The position numbers were made by a program, and so were the translations under genes. Shown piece by piece: positions 29,935-38,160 of a DNA stretch of 64,000 bases. Under the pieces are notes generated by a model that had not been told where the DNA came from, did no database searches, and was given only the letters and a program-made list of their open reading frames with translations. Source of the stretch: an uncultured Collinsella sp. Lineage in GTDB: Bacteria > Actinomycetota > Coriobacteriia > Coriobacteriales > Coriobacteriaceae. The stretch lies in NCBI GenBank assembly GCA_900542905.1, contig UQPF01000010.1:1-64000 (forward strand), written 5' to 3'. Each line of letters begins with the position of its first letter. The stretch's first letter is position 1.

Positions 29935-30321
29935 TTACAGTTCTTGTGCCTCGGCAGCGATCTTGGCGGCAGCGTCGCGGGCGCGCATCATATCCATCGC
30001 GCGCTTGTCGAGTACCTTGATCTGGTTGGTCAGCATGACTGCATCGACCACACCCCAGATTACCAAGCCTGTTGAAATCGAAAACCCAAGCGCACCAACT
30101 GTACCACGAAGACGAGAACAGATTACCGCGACAAGGGCGGAGATGATAACCATCTTGATATAGGAGCCGCGGCGCTCGCGAAGCGTGCGGGCCTGCGTCA
30201 CATAGGCGATGCGAGCCGCCTCGGATGCCTCCGAGCGCATCTGGGCCTCACGCGCGATGGCGGCCGCTTCAGCTGATACGCGGGTACCCATCAGCGACCT
30301 CTCCGCTCGCGTGCCAGACAT
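29935..30321 (-). CDS. Small membrane protein with coiled ends
   Basis: A 128-residue protein of unknown function. An Ala/Glu/Arg-rich helix (residues 15-52) is followed by two membrane segments (about 56-70 and 76-97) and a second Ala/Lys/Met helix to the end, so both tails are likely cytoplasmic coiled helices. Its ATG follows the DUF151 stop codon directly, which implies translational coupling. Confidence 0.75.
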   Translation of the reverse strand: MSGTRAERSLMGTRVSAEAAAIAREAQMRSEASEAARIAYVTQARTLRERRGSYIKMVIISALVAVICSRLRGTVGALGFSISTGLVIWGVVDAVMLTNQIKVLDKRAMDMMRARDAAAKIAAEAQEL

Positions 30322-30822
30322 TTAGAAATCATCGGGGGAGAGCGTATGGACGAACTCGTCGAACTTCTCGAACTCCTGCTCGTCGTCAACTTCCTCGGCA
30401 TGGGCAGAAACGGTACCCAGACGATTCATGATGTCGTCCTCCACGAACATGGGGGCATTACTGCGCACGGCAAGGGCAATGGCGTCACTGGGGCGGGCGT
30501 CAATCTTGCGCTCGTCACCATCGACCAGCACGACAATCGTCGCATAGAACACCGGCGGCTCGGCACGAACGATCTCGATGCGCTCGAGCTTGGCGCCCAG
30601 GGCATCGACGGTGTCAAGCAGCAGGTCATGCGTTATCGGGCGCTCGGCGCGACCGCTATCGATACCACGGCTAATGGCCGCAGCCTCAAACGAGCCGGTC
30701 TGAATGGAAAGCGAACGCAGGGGCGCCGTCGAATCCGACTTGCCGCAGCGCTCACGAAGCACGATAAGCGATGGCACGGGACCGGCGGCCATGACGATGG
30801 TCTCTATGTCGACACGAACCAT
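30322..30822 (-). CDS. DUF151 / bifunctional nuclease-family protein
   Basis: A 166-residue protein of the DUF151 family (plant and bacterial members have been reported to cleave RNA and DNA). The family core is visible: an N-terminal beta-hairpin (RVDIETIVMA), RPITHDLL and the signature DARPSDAIALAVRSNAPMFV. The acidic tail EEVDDEQEFEKFDEFV follows. ATG 30822 has GGAGGTG upstream. It is the first gene of the 30.8-27.5 kb minus-strand run. Confidence 0.88.
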   Translation of the reverse strand: MVRVDIETIVMAAGPVPSLIVLRERCGKSDSTAPLRSLSIQTGSFEAAAISRGIDSGRAERPITHDLLLDTVDALGAKLERIEIVRAEPPVFYATIVVLVDGDERKIDARPSDAIALAVRSNAPMFVEDDIMNRLGTVSAHAEEVDDEQEFEKFDEFVHTLSPDDF

Positions 30823-30914
30823 GGAACACCTCCGGTACGTAGCGGTTAACACACGGCAGGGTCGCCGCATTGAATAGCTATACTACCCAATCTTTCGCCC
30901 AGCACACAAAATCA

Positions 30915-30951
30915 AAGTAGTTAATTTGGGACGGGGCTATTTTGACTACTT
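30915..30951. repeat. 37-nt palindromic intergenic repeat, copy B
   Basis: Same length and layout as 6442-6478: ends AAGTAGT and ACTACTT around AATTTGGGACGGGGCT. Eight positions differ between copies, and two stem pairs change on both sides. Confidence 0.75.
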
Positions 30952-30962
30952 CTGTTAGATAA

Positions 30963-30993
30963 GAAAAAAGCCCCGAGGCAATGCCCCAGGGCT
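30963..30993 (-). terminator. Terminator after the tRNA-Ile/Ala cluster
   Basis: On the minus strand AGCCCTGGGGC pairs with GCCTCGGGGCT, followed by TTTTTTCTT. Confidence 0.85.
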
Positions 30994-31006
30994 CTTAACG
31001 TTTTGA

Positions 31007-31083
31007 TGGTGGACCTGACAAGATTCGAACTTGTGACCTCCCGGTTATCAGCCGGACGCTCTAACCAACTGAGCTACAGGTCC
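31007..31083 (-). tRNA. tRNA-Ile (GAT), copy 1
   Basis: A 77-nt tRNA including encoded CCA. The anticodon loop is CTGATAA (anticodon GAT), with acceptor stem GGACCTG/CAGGTCC and T-loop GTTCGAATC. The sequence is identical to the copy at 31231-31307. Confidence 0.96.
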
Positions 31084-31087
31084 ATCA

Positions 31088-31163
31088 TGGTGGAGGTTAG
31101 GGGGATCGAACCCCTGACCTCAGGCTTGCAAAGCCCGCGCTCTCCCAGCTGAGCTAAACCCCC
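31088..31163 (-). tRNA. tRNA-Ala (TGC)
   Basis: A 76-nt tRNA including encoded CCA. The anticodon loop is TTTGCAA (anticodon TGC), with acceptor GGGGGTT/AACCTCC. It lies 4 nt upstream of tRNA-Ile copy 1 on the same strand. Confidence 0.96.
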
Positions 31164-31177
31164 ACGGAGAAAGTAAT

Positions 31178-31216
31178 AAACACCCCAGCGGCGACTCGGC
31201 TCTCGCTGGGGTGTTT
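31178..31216. terminator. Hairpin between tRNA-Ile copy 2 and tRNA-Ala
   Basis: A perfect 13-bp stem (AAACACCCCAGCG with CGCTGGGGTGTTT) without a real T-run. It could be a processing or pause site within one tRNA transcript. Confidence 0.55.
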
Positions 31217-31230
31217 ATTGCGAAAGAAAG

Positions 31231-31307
31231 TGGTGGACCTGACAAGATTCGAACTTGTGACCTCCCGGTTATCAGCCGGACGCTCTAACCAACTGAGCTA
31301 CAGGTCC
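31231..31307 (-). tRNA. tRNA-Ile (GAT), copy 2
   Basis: Base-for-base identical to 31007-31083, including CCA. It is the promoter-proximal member of the cluster, which points to a local duplication. Confidence 0.96.
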
Positions 31308-31321
31308 ATCGCGCAAGGGAT

Positions 31322-31351
31322 ATATTAGACGAGTCGCTACGCGCGCGTCAA
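31322..31351 (-). promoter_or_regulatory. Promoter of the tRNA-Ile/Ala cluster
   Basis: On the minus strand TTGACG (31351-31346) and TAATAT (31327-31322) are 18 nt apart, placed correctly for the tRNA at 31307. Confidence 0.75.
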
Positions 31352-31354
31352 CAA

Positions 31355-31538
31355 CTTTTTTGAAAATCTTTGGGAGGGGTGGTCGCTGGGCTGGCGAGAT
31401 GGTTTTGGTTTGCTGCTCGGACAGTCCTGCGCAAGACGAAGGCCACATTAAGTGGCCTTCTTTGCGTGCGGAACTCGCGACAAACCAAAACCATCTCGCC
31501 AGCCCAGCGACCATGGGGTCCCAAGGTTTTCAAAAAAG
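31355..31538. repeat. Large foldback element between gyrA and the tRNA cluster
   Basis: Arms 31380-31411 and 31482-31513 are a perfect 32-bp inverted repeat (core TGGTCGCTGGGCTGGCGAGA). Outer arms 31355-31366 and 31527-31538 add 12 perfect pairs (CTTTTTTGAAAA). The loop has its own hairpin GAAGGCCAC/GTGGCCTTC (31438-31460). It accounts for most of the 31308-31604 gap, and no gene is credible inside it. Confidence 0.85.
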
Positions 31539-31564
31539 CGGTCGGCGCGCAGTGCGCCGACCGC
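31532..31564 (-). terminator. Terminator after gyrA
   Basis: On the minus strand GCGGTCGGCGC (31564-31554) pairs with GCGCCGACCGC (31548-31538), followed by TTTTTT. The T-run is shared with the outer arm of the foldback. Confidence 0.85.
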
Positions 31565-31604
31565 CGATATATGGGGTCTGATATTTTCTAACAGTTAGGG
31601 CCTC

Positions 31605-34346
31605 TTACTCGTCAAGGAGATCTTCCGGCATGTCGTTGCCGTCGCCTAGATCGACAGGGGTTTCTTCGGGGGCGGAGCCGTTTTCTATGGCTTCGCCTTC
31701 GGGCCTCTCTTTGGCGGCCGTCATGCGGGCCACGGCGCAGATGCGGTCGTTGTCGTCGACGGCCATCATCTTGACGCCCTGGGTGGCGCGACCGGTTTGG
31801 CTGATCTCGTCGGTCTTGACGCGAATGACCGTCGCGCCCTCCGTCACGATGAACAGCTCATGCTGCGGGCCCACCGTCTTCATGGCTGCGAGGTTGCCCT
31901 TGCGCTCGGTCATCTGGATGGTGTAGACACCCTGACCGCCGCGGTTCTGCTCCGGGTAATCCGAGACCGGCGTGCGTTTGCCGTAACCGCGCTCGGTAAT
32001 GACGAACAGGTCGCCGTTACCGTTGGTAATCTCCATACCAAGAACGCTCACGCCTTCCTTCATGCCAATGCCGCGGACACCGCTGGTATCGCGACCAGTG
32101 GCGCGCACCTGGTCCTCGGGGAACATAATCGCCTTGCCCGCGGTGGTTGCCATGATGATCTTGTCACCCTCGCGCACGCGACGCACAGCGAGCAGCGCGT
32201 CGTCGTCCCTCAGGTTGATGGCGATCAGGCCGTCGCGGCGGCTACGGTCGTAGGCGCTCATCACGGTCTTCTTGACCATGCCACTCTTGGTGGCAAACAT
32301 CAGGTACTCGTCGGCGGGGAACTCGCGGCAGCTGATGACGCTCGCGATCTTCTCGCCCTCCTCGAAAGGCAGCAGGTTGACGATCGCGGTGCCGCGCGCC
32401 TGGCGCGTGCCAACCGGCAGCTCGTGCACCTTCAGGCGATAGACCTTGCCCTTGCTCGAGAAGAACAGCACGTACTCGTGTGTGGATGCGATAAACATCT
32501 CGTCGATAACGTCGTCCTCTTTGAGATTGACGCCCGACACGCCCTTGCCGCCACGCTTTTGGGCGCGATAGGCAGCCACCGGGATGCGCTTGACGTAGCC
32601 GGTGTGGGTGATGGTCACGACCATGTCCTCGTCGGCAATCAGGTCTTCGACGTCCAGGTCCTTCTCGACATGGCTGATCTCGGTGCGGCGCTTGTCGCCG
32701 AACTTCTTGGAAATCTCGCGCATCTCTTCCTTGATGACGCCCAGGATTTTCTCCTCGTGCGCCAACAGGTCCTCGTAGTAGGCGATGGCGCGGCGCAAGC
32801 CGTCCAGCTCTTCCTGAATCTTGTCACGCTCCAGGCCGGTCAGGCGGCGCAGCTTCATCTCGAGGATGGCCGTGGTCTGCTCGGGCGTAAAGCCAAAACG
32901 CTCGATCAGGCGGCTGCTGGCCTCAGAGTCGGTCTGCGAGGAGCGGATGATGCTGATGACCTCGTCGATATGGTCGAGAGCCATCAGGTAGCCCTCGAGG
33001 ATATGGGCACGCGCCTGTGCCTTCTTGAGGTCAAAGCGGGTGCGGCGGGTGACGACGTCGACCTGGTGGTCGATGTAGTGCTGCAGCATCTCGCGCAGGC
33101 TCAGGCATTTGGGAACGCCGTTGACAAGCGCCAGGTTGTTGGCACCAAAGGTCGTCTGCAGCGAGGTGTACTTGTACAGGTTGTTGAGCACGACCTGAGG
33201 GATAACACCCTTCTTGAGCTCGATGACCAGGCGGATACCCTTCTGGTTGGACTCATCGCGCATATCCGAGATGCCCTCGATGCGCTTGTCGTTGACGAGC
33301 TGGGCGATCTTCTCCTGCAGGGTACCCTTGTTGACCATGTAGGGAATCTCGGTAAAGACCAGGCGGCTGCGGCCGGTCTTGGTGGACTCCACGTGGGCCT
33401 TCGCACGCACGGTGATGGAGCCGCGACCGGTCTCGTAACTCTGCCTAATGCCGGCGCTGCCCATGATGATGGCGCCGGTGGGGAAGTCCGGACCGGGCAT
33501 GATCTGCATAAGCTCGTCGACGGTGGCATCGGGGTTGTCGATCAGGTAGCAGGTGGCCTCGATCGCCTCGGTAAGGTTGTGCGGAGCGATATTGGTGGCC
33601 ATGCCGACGGCGATGCCCTGGCTGCCGTTGACCAGCAGGTTGGGGAAGCGCGCGGGCAGTGCCACGGGCTCGGCGAGTGACTCGTCGTAGTTGGGCTGCC
33701 AGTCGACGGTATCCTTCTGCAAGTCGCGCAACAGCTCCATGGCGGGCTTTGCCAGGCGGCTCTCGGTGTAACGCATGGCGGCCGCGCCGTCACCGTCGAT
33801 GTTACCGAAGTTGCCGTGACCGTCGATGAGCGGTGTGCGCATGGAGAACCACTGCGCCAGGCGAACCATGGCCTCGTAGACCGCAGAATCGCCGTGCGGA
33901 TGGTACTTGCCGATTACTTCGCCGACCGTCCAGGCCGACTTCTTGTGCGGGCGGTTGGGGTAGATGCCGCTCTCGTTCATGGCGTACAGAATGCGGCGGT
34001 GCACCGGCTTTAAGCCATCGCGCACGTCCGGCAGGGCGCGCGCCGTGATGACCGACATCGAGTACTCGATGAACGACTGCTTCATCTCGCGGCCGAACTC
34101 CGAAATCTGGAGCTGACCGCCGTTGATATCCTCGCCGGCCGAGGCGCCACGGTCGACGGCGCCAAAGCTCTCCTCGAGCTCGGCATCGTCATCCTCTTCC
34201 TCTTCATCCTCGGCATCGGGATTGTAGGAATCCGGATCGCCGTCCTCGCCTTGCTCAGCGCGGGCGAGCAGGCGCTTCAGATCGTCGGGCATGCCGGCGT
34301 CGCCGGCCTCGTCCATACCCTCGTTGTTGTTGATATCGTCTGCCAC
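31605..34346 (-). CDS. gyrA: DNA gyrase subunit A
   Basis: Type II topoisomerase subunit that cuts and passes DNA to introduce negative supercoils. The 913-residue protein has the catalytic Tyr in AAMRYTESRL, the quinolone region YHPHGDSAVYEA (Ser at the usual resistance position, so sensitive-type), and the gyrase-specific box QKRGGKG that starts the wrapping C-terminal domain. About 70 extra residues, strongly acidic (EDEEEEDDDAELEE), precede the normal start, and a second acidic tail ends in MPEDLLDE. It lies 11 nt downstream of gyrB. Confidence 0.97.
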   Translation of the reverse strand: MADDINNNEGMDEAGDAGMPDDLKRLLARAEQGEDGDPDSYNPDAEDEEEEDDDAELEESFGAVDRGASAGEDINGGQLQISEFGREMKQSFIEYSMSVITARALPDVRDGLKPVHRRILYAMNESGIYPNRPHKKSAWTVGEVIGKYHPHGDSAVYEAMVRLAQWFSMRTPLIDGHGNFGNIDGDGAAAMRYTESRLAKPAMELLRDLQKDTVDWQPNYDESLAEPVALPARFPNLLVNGSQGIAVGMATNIAPHNLTEAIEATCYLIDNPDATVDELMQIMPGPDFPTGAIIMGSAGIRQSYETGRGSITVRAKAHVESTKTGRSRLVFTEIPYMVNKGTLQEKIAQLVNDKRIEGISDMRDESNQKGIRLVIELKKGVIPQVVLNNLYKYTSLQTTFGANNLALVNGVPKCLSLREMLQHYIDHQVDVVTRRTRFDLKKAQARAHILEGYLMALDHIDEVISIIRSSQTDSEASSRLIERFGFTPEQTTAILEMKLRRLTGLERDKIQEELDGLRRAIAYYEDLLAHEEKILGVIKEEMREISKKFGDKRRTEISHVEKDLDVEDLIADEDMVVTITHTGYVKRIPVAAYRAQKRGGKGVSGVNLKEDDVIDEMFIASTHEYVLFFSSKGKVYRLKVHELPVGTRQARGTAIVNLLPFEEGEKIASVISCREFPADEYLMFATKSGMVKKTVMSAYDRSRRDGLIAINLRDDDALLAVRRVREGDKIIMATTAGKAIMFPEDQVRATGRDTSGVRGIGMKEGVSVLGMEITNGNGDLFVITERGYGKRTPVSDYPEQNRGGQGVYTIQMTERKGNLAAMKTVGPQHELFIVTEGATVIRVKTDEISQTGRATQGVKMMAVDDNDRICAVARMTAAKERPEGEAIENGSAPEETPVDLGDGNDMPEDLLDE

Positions 34347-34357
34347 GTTACCTCCTC

Positions 34358-36388
34358 TTAAGCATCAAGGAAACGCGCGTCATGCGCATGCTTCTCGATG
34401 TACTCGCGGCGATAGCCGACCTCGGAACCCATCAGTTCGCGCACGGCGCGGTCCGCCACCACGGCGTCCTCGATCGACACGCGCTGCAGAATGCGGGTCT
34501 TGGGATCCATCGTCGTCGAGGCAAGCTGCTTGGGATCCATCTCGCCCAGGCCCTTGTAGCGCTGGACGGTGTAGCCCTTGCGTTTCTTGGTGATCTTGCC
34601 ATCCTTGGCCTTGCCGTCCTCGTCGTTGTCGTCGGGGTTCAGTCCCAGGCTCTGGATGGTGTCGCGCAGGATCTCGTCTTCGGGCTGGCGGCCGTTGGGA
34701 TACACGTAGTGAATCTTGTTGCGCACCTTGATGCCAAAGATGGGCGGGCACGCGACGTACACGTAGCCGGCGTCAATCAGCGGGCGCATGTACTTGTAGA
34801 AAAACGTCAGCAGCAGGATGCGGATATGTGCACCGTCGACGTCTGCATCGGTCATGATGATGATCTTGTGGTAGCGGGCCTTGGTGATGTCGAAGTCGCC
34901 GCCGTCGCCGGCGCTCGTCGTGACGCCGCAGCCGATCGCGGTGATGAGTGACTGGATGGTGTCGCTCGAGAACGCACGATGATCGCCCACGCGCTCGACG
35001 TTCAAAATCTTGCCGCGCAGGGGTAGGATCGCCTGGATGTCTCGGCGACGGCCATCCTTGGCCGAGCCGCCTGCCGAGTCGCCCTCTACGATAAAGAGCT
35101 CAGTCAACTCGGCGTCGCGCACCGAACAGTCGGCGAGCTTGCCGGGCAGCGACGCCGTCTCGAGCAGGCTCTTGCGGCGGGTCGCCTCGCGCGCCTTGCG
35201 GGCGGCGTTGCGCGCCTTGCAGGCCTGTTGGGCCTTCTTGACGATCTCGCGAGCGGGCTTGGGATGCTCCTCGAGGTAATCGGCAAGCCCGTCGGTCACG
35301 ATCTTGAGCGTCAGCGCGCGCATATAGGAGCTGCCGAGCTTGGCCTTGGTCTGGCCCTCAAACTGCGGATCGGGCAGTTTGACCGAGATAACGGCCGACA
35401 GGCCCTCGCGCACATCGTCGCCGGTCAGGTTGGCGTCTTTTTCCTTGAGCAGGTTCTGCTTGCGCGCGTAATCGTTGATCACGCGGGTGAGCGCGGTGCG
35501 GAAGCCCTCAAGGTGCATGCCGCCCTCGGGGGTGTAGATGTCGTTGGCAAACGACATGACGTTCTCGCCGTAGCCGCTATTCCACTGCAGGGAAACCTCA
35601 ACCTCGCCCATCTTGGCCACAGGTGCGTCCGGGTCCGATTTGCCCTCGATGTAGATAGGCTCCTTAAAGGCCTCGGGGACGTCCTTGCCCTCGTTAAGGA
35701 ACTTGACGAAGTCGATGATGCCGCCCTCGTAGCAAAACTCCTCCACGTGGGGAGTAGACTCGCGCTCGTCAGTCAGCACGATTTTGAGGTTCTTATTGAG
35801 GAACGCCGTCTCCTGCAGACGGTTGTGCAGCGCATCGAAATCGTAAATGCAGGTCTCGAAGATCTCGTCGTCGGGCCAGAAGGTGACGGTGGTGCCCGTC
35901 GAATCCGAGGTGCCCACGACCTCCATCTTCTTGACGGTCTTGCCGCGCGAGAACTCCATCTCGTAGGTGTTGCCGTCGCGACGAACCTGAACGACCACGC
36001 GCTTGGACAGTGCGTTGACGACGGAGATGCCAACGCCGTGCAGGCCGCCCGAGACCTTATAGGCCGAATTATCGAACTTACCGCCGGCGTGCAAAATCGT
36101 CATGACGACCTCGAGCGTCGGGATCTTTTTAACAGGGTGCTCGTCGACGGGGATACCGCGCCCGTTGTCGACGACCGTGATGGAGTTGTCGGCGTGGACC
36201 GTCACCTGGATCTCGGTGCAGAAACCGGCCATGGCCTCGTCGACGGAGTTGTCAACGATCTCCCACACCAGGTGATGCAGACCGCTGGCGCTCGTCGAGC
36301 CGATATACATGCCCGGGCGCTTACGAACGGCCTCGAGACCTTCGAGAATCTTAATCTCGCCGCCATCGTAATCGTTTTCGTTTGCCAC
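34358..36388 (-). CDS. gyrB: DNA gyrase subunit B
   Basis: ATPase subunit of gyrase. The 676-residue protein has a GHKL ATPase (DNGRGIPVD, GGLHGVGISVVNAL), transducer, and TOPRIM domain (FIVEGDSAGGSA, PLRGKILNVE, MTDADVDGAHI). A Lys/Asp-rich insert lies near residues 580-600. The start is GTG 36388 with GGAGG six bases upstream; a longer TTG start would begin inside that ribosome site. A terminator before it separates it from dciA. Confidence 0.97.
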   Translation of the reverse strand: MANENDYDGGEIKILEGLEAVRKRPGMYIGSTSASGLHHLVWEIVDNSVDEAMAGFCTEIQVTVHADNSITVVDNGRGIPVDEHPVKKIPTLEVVMTILHAGGKFDNSAYKVSGGLHGVGISVVNALSKRVVVQVRRDGNTYEMEFSRGKTVKKMEVVGTSDSTGTTVTFWPDDEIFETCIYDFDALHNRLQETAFLNKNLKIVLTDERESTPHVEEFCYEGGIIDFVKFLNEGKDVPEAFKEPIYIEGKSDPDAPVAKMGEVEVSLQWNSGYGENVMSFANDIYTPEGGMHLEGFRTALTRVINDYARKQNLLKEKDANLTGDDVREGLSAVISVKLPDPQFEGQTKAKLGSSYMRALTLKIVTDGLADYLEEHPKPAREIVKKAQQACKARNAARKAREATRRKSLLETASLPGKLADCSVRDAELTELFIVEGDSAGGSAKDGRRRDIQAILPLRGKILNVERVGDHRAFSSDTIQSLITAIGCGVTTSAGDGGDFDITKARYHKIIIMTDADVDGAHIRILLLTFFYKYMRPLIDAGYVYVACPPIFGIKVRNKIHYVYPNGRQPEDEILRDTIQSLGLNPDDNDEDGKAKDGKITKKRKGYTVQRYKGLGEMDPKQLASTTMDPKTRILQRVSIEDAVVADRAVRELMGSEVGYRREYIEKHAHDARFLDA

Positions 36389-36437
36389 ACGTCCTCCTTC
36401 AGTCAAGAAAATGTGTACAGCCTTACTAGTTTATCGT

Positions 36438-36467
36438 AAAAAAATACCCTCGGGAACGAGGGTATTT
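36438..36467 (-). terminator. Terminator after dciA
   Basis: On the minus strand AAATACCCTCG pairs with CGAGGGTATTT, followed by TTTT. It ends the dnaA-dnaN-recF-dciA run. Confidence 0.85.
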
Positions 36468-36493
36468 GGCTCTACAAGGCCACCAGATGCGAT

Positions 36494-37057
36494 TTAAGGC
36501 TCTTTTTTGCTTTGCACGCCCTTGGCCCACTCGGCACTGGCTCTCATGGCGTTCTCGAGGGCCTCGCGCAGTTTTTGGTCTTCGATGGGCACCACTTGGC
36601 GCTCAATCTCGGTGCGCTCGGCATCGCTGAGGTCGGCGTGTGGGGCCGGCGGGCGCTCGGTCGCCGCTGGGCGAAGGCGCTCCTTGGCGGCGGGCGGCGT
36701 GTGACCGGGCGCGGTGGTTTTGAACACCAGGCCATCCACATGCGCACCGGCGCGCTCCATGCGCGCGCGGATGATCTCGCGCAACAACGTCATTTCCTGC
36801 GTCCACGAGGGCGAGTCGAGATATACCAGCAGCTCATTGGACTCGGGCAGGTAGCGCAGGCCCGTCACATGCCGCCCCTCGCGCGTGCCCGAGCACACCG
36901 CGTTCCACGCGCGATAGACCGCGCGCGACTCCTCGGCGGCCTCCATCTGCGCACGGCGCTCAGGGGTCGCAGCCGCCAGGATGCGCTGGCGCTCTGCGTT
37001 CAAAAAGCCACTGAAGGCGACCGTTTCGCTCTCGCGCTCGTAATTAGCACGTCTCAC
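36494..37057 (-). CDS. DciA-family helicase loader (DUF721)
   Basis: A 187-residue protein. Residues 30-105 contain the DUF721/DciA-like fold (VYRAWNAVCSGTREGRHVTGLRYLPESNELLVYLDSPSWTQEMTLLR, in pieces), which binds and loads DnaB in bacteria lacking DnaC. The C-terminal half is Pro/Ala/Glu-rich and probably disordered. Position after recF is the usual actinobacterial one. The GTG start overlaps the recF stop by 14 nt, so translation is coupled. Confidence 0.85.
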   Translation of the reverse strand: MRRANYERESETVAFSGFLNAERQRILAAATPERRAQMEAAEESRAVYRAWNAVCSGTREGRHVTGLRYLPESNELLVYLDSPSWTQEMTLLREIIRARMERAGAHVDGLVFKTTAPGHTPPAAKERLRPAATERPPAPHADLSDAERTEIERQVVPIEDQKLREALENAMRASAEWAKGVQSKKEP

Positions 37058-38150
37058 CCATGCTCACCACCTTGGCTCGATCAAGCAGGTCATCGGTAAA
37101 GTACCCCAGGTTGGTCGTGGTTATGACCGTCTGGATATCATCGCCGATCAGCCGCAGGAAAGCACCGCGGCGTTCGCCGTCGAGTTCGCTCATCACGTCG
37201 TCCAAAAGCAGCAGTGGGGCGGTGCCCAGGACATCGCGAGCCACGGCCACCTCCGCCACCTTCCAGGCCAGAACCAACGTTCGCTGCTGACCTTGGCTGG
37301 CAAATGAACGGGCGGAGCGACCCGCCACAGCAAACTCAATCTCGTCGCGATGCGGTCCCACCAACGTCACGCCGCGGCGAATTTCCTCGTCGGCGCGCTC
37401 ATCAAGGGCAGCCAGCATGCGCTCGTACGCCCAGCCCTTCAGCTCTTCGCGATCATCGACCTGGGGCAAATCCCCCAGCGTGGACGCATAGGACACGTTG
37501 GCGGCTTCACCGGACGCCACTTGCCCGTAGGCAGTACGCACATGGCCCGCCAGCCGGTCGAGCAGGGCCAACCGGTGCACGAGCAGAGCCGCGCCCGCGC
37601 GGGCAATCAAATCGTTCCACGCGCCGAGCATCTCGCGGCAGCACCAGGCCTCCTTGAGCAAGGCGTTACGCTGGGTCACGCAGCGACCATAGGTGCTCGC
37701 AAGATCGGCATAGCGTGCGCTCAGTTGCATGCCAAAGTCGTCGAGGGCGGCGCGGCGCACACTGGCGCCTCGCTTAACCATGTCCAGATGGTCGGGGCAA
37801 AACAGCACGCTCGGCAGAACCCCGCGCACACCGGCGGCAGAGCATCTCTTGCCGTTGCGGCTAAACGAGCGTTTACCGTCCTCCGCGCTCAATCCCATAT
37901 CAAGCACGCGGCCGTCGCCCTCGAGCCTCAGCTCGACCTTGCACGAGCCCACGCCGTCATGGACGAGCTCGGCTGCGGTCGGATGCCTAAACGAGGCGCC
38001 GCTCGTCAGCAGCTGCAGCGCCTCTATGAGATTGGTCTTTCCCGCCGCGTTGGGTCCCGCAAGTATCGTCACGCCCTCGTCCAGGGCAAGGCGATAGCTA
38101 TCGAAGCTGCGGTAGTGCGCGACGGAAAGATCGCGGGCGAACATGGTCAT
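37044..38150 (-). CDS. recF: DNA recombination protein RecF
   Basis: SMC-like ATPase that helps load RecA at gaps. The 368-residue protein has Walker A GPNAAGKTN near residue 35, the signature region FASQGQQRT and Walker B LLLLDDVMSELD. ATG 38150 lies 10 nt after the dnaN stop; a second ATG at 38144 (MFARDLS) is equally possible and neither has a strong ribosome site, so coupling to dnaN is likely. Confidence 0.95.
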   Translation of the reverse strand: MTMFARDLSVAHYRSFDSYRLALDEGVTILAGPNAAGKTNLIEALQLLTSGASFRHPTAAELVHDGVGSCKVELRLEGDGRVLDMGLSAEDGKRSFSRNGKRCSAAGVRGVLPSVLFCPDHLDMVKRGASVRRAALDDFGMQLSARYADLASTYGRCVTQRNALLKEAWCCREMLGAWNDLIARAGAALLVHRLALLDRLAGHVRTAYGQVASGEAANVSYASTLGDLPQVDDREELKGWAYERMLAALDERADEEIRRGVTLVGPHRDEIEFAVAGRSARSFASQGQQRTLVLAWKVAEVAVARDVLGTAPLLLLDDVMSELDGERRGAFLRLIGDDIQTVITTTNLGYFTDDLLDRAKVVSMGETC

Positions 38151-38160
38151 AGGGCAGTTG

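Noticed and set aside
31272..31591. Short frames on both strands over the gyrA-tRNA gap
   Set aside because: They translate the arms of the foldback and part of a tRNA gene; the similar peptides on both strands come from the inverted repeat.
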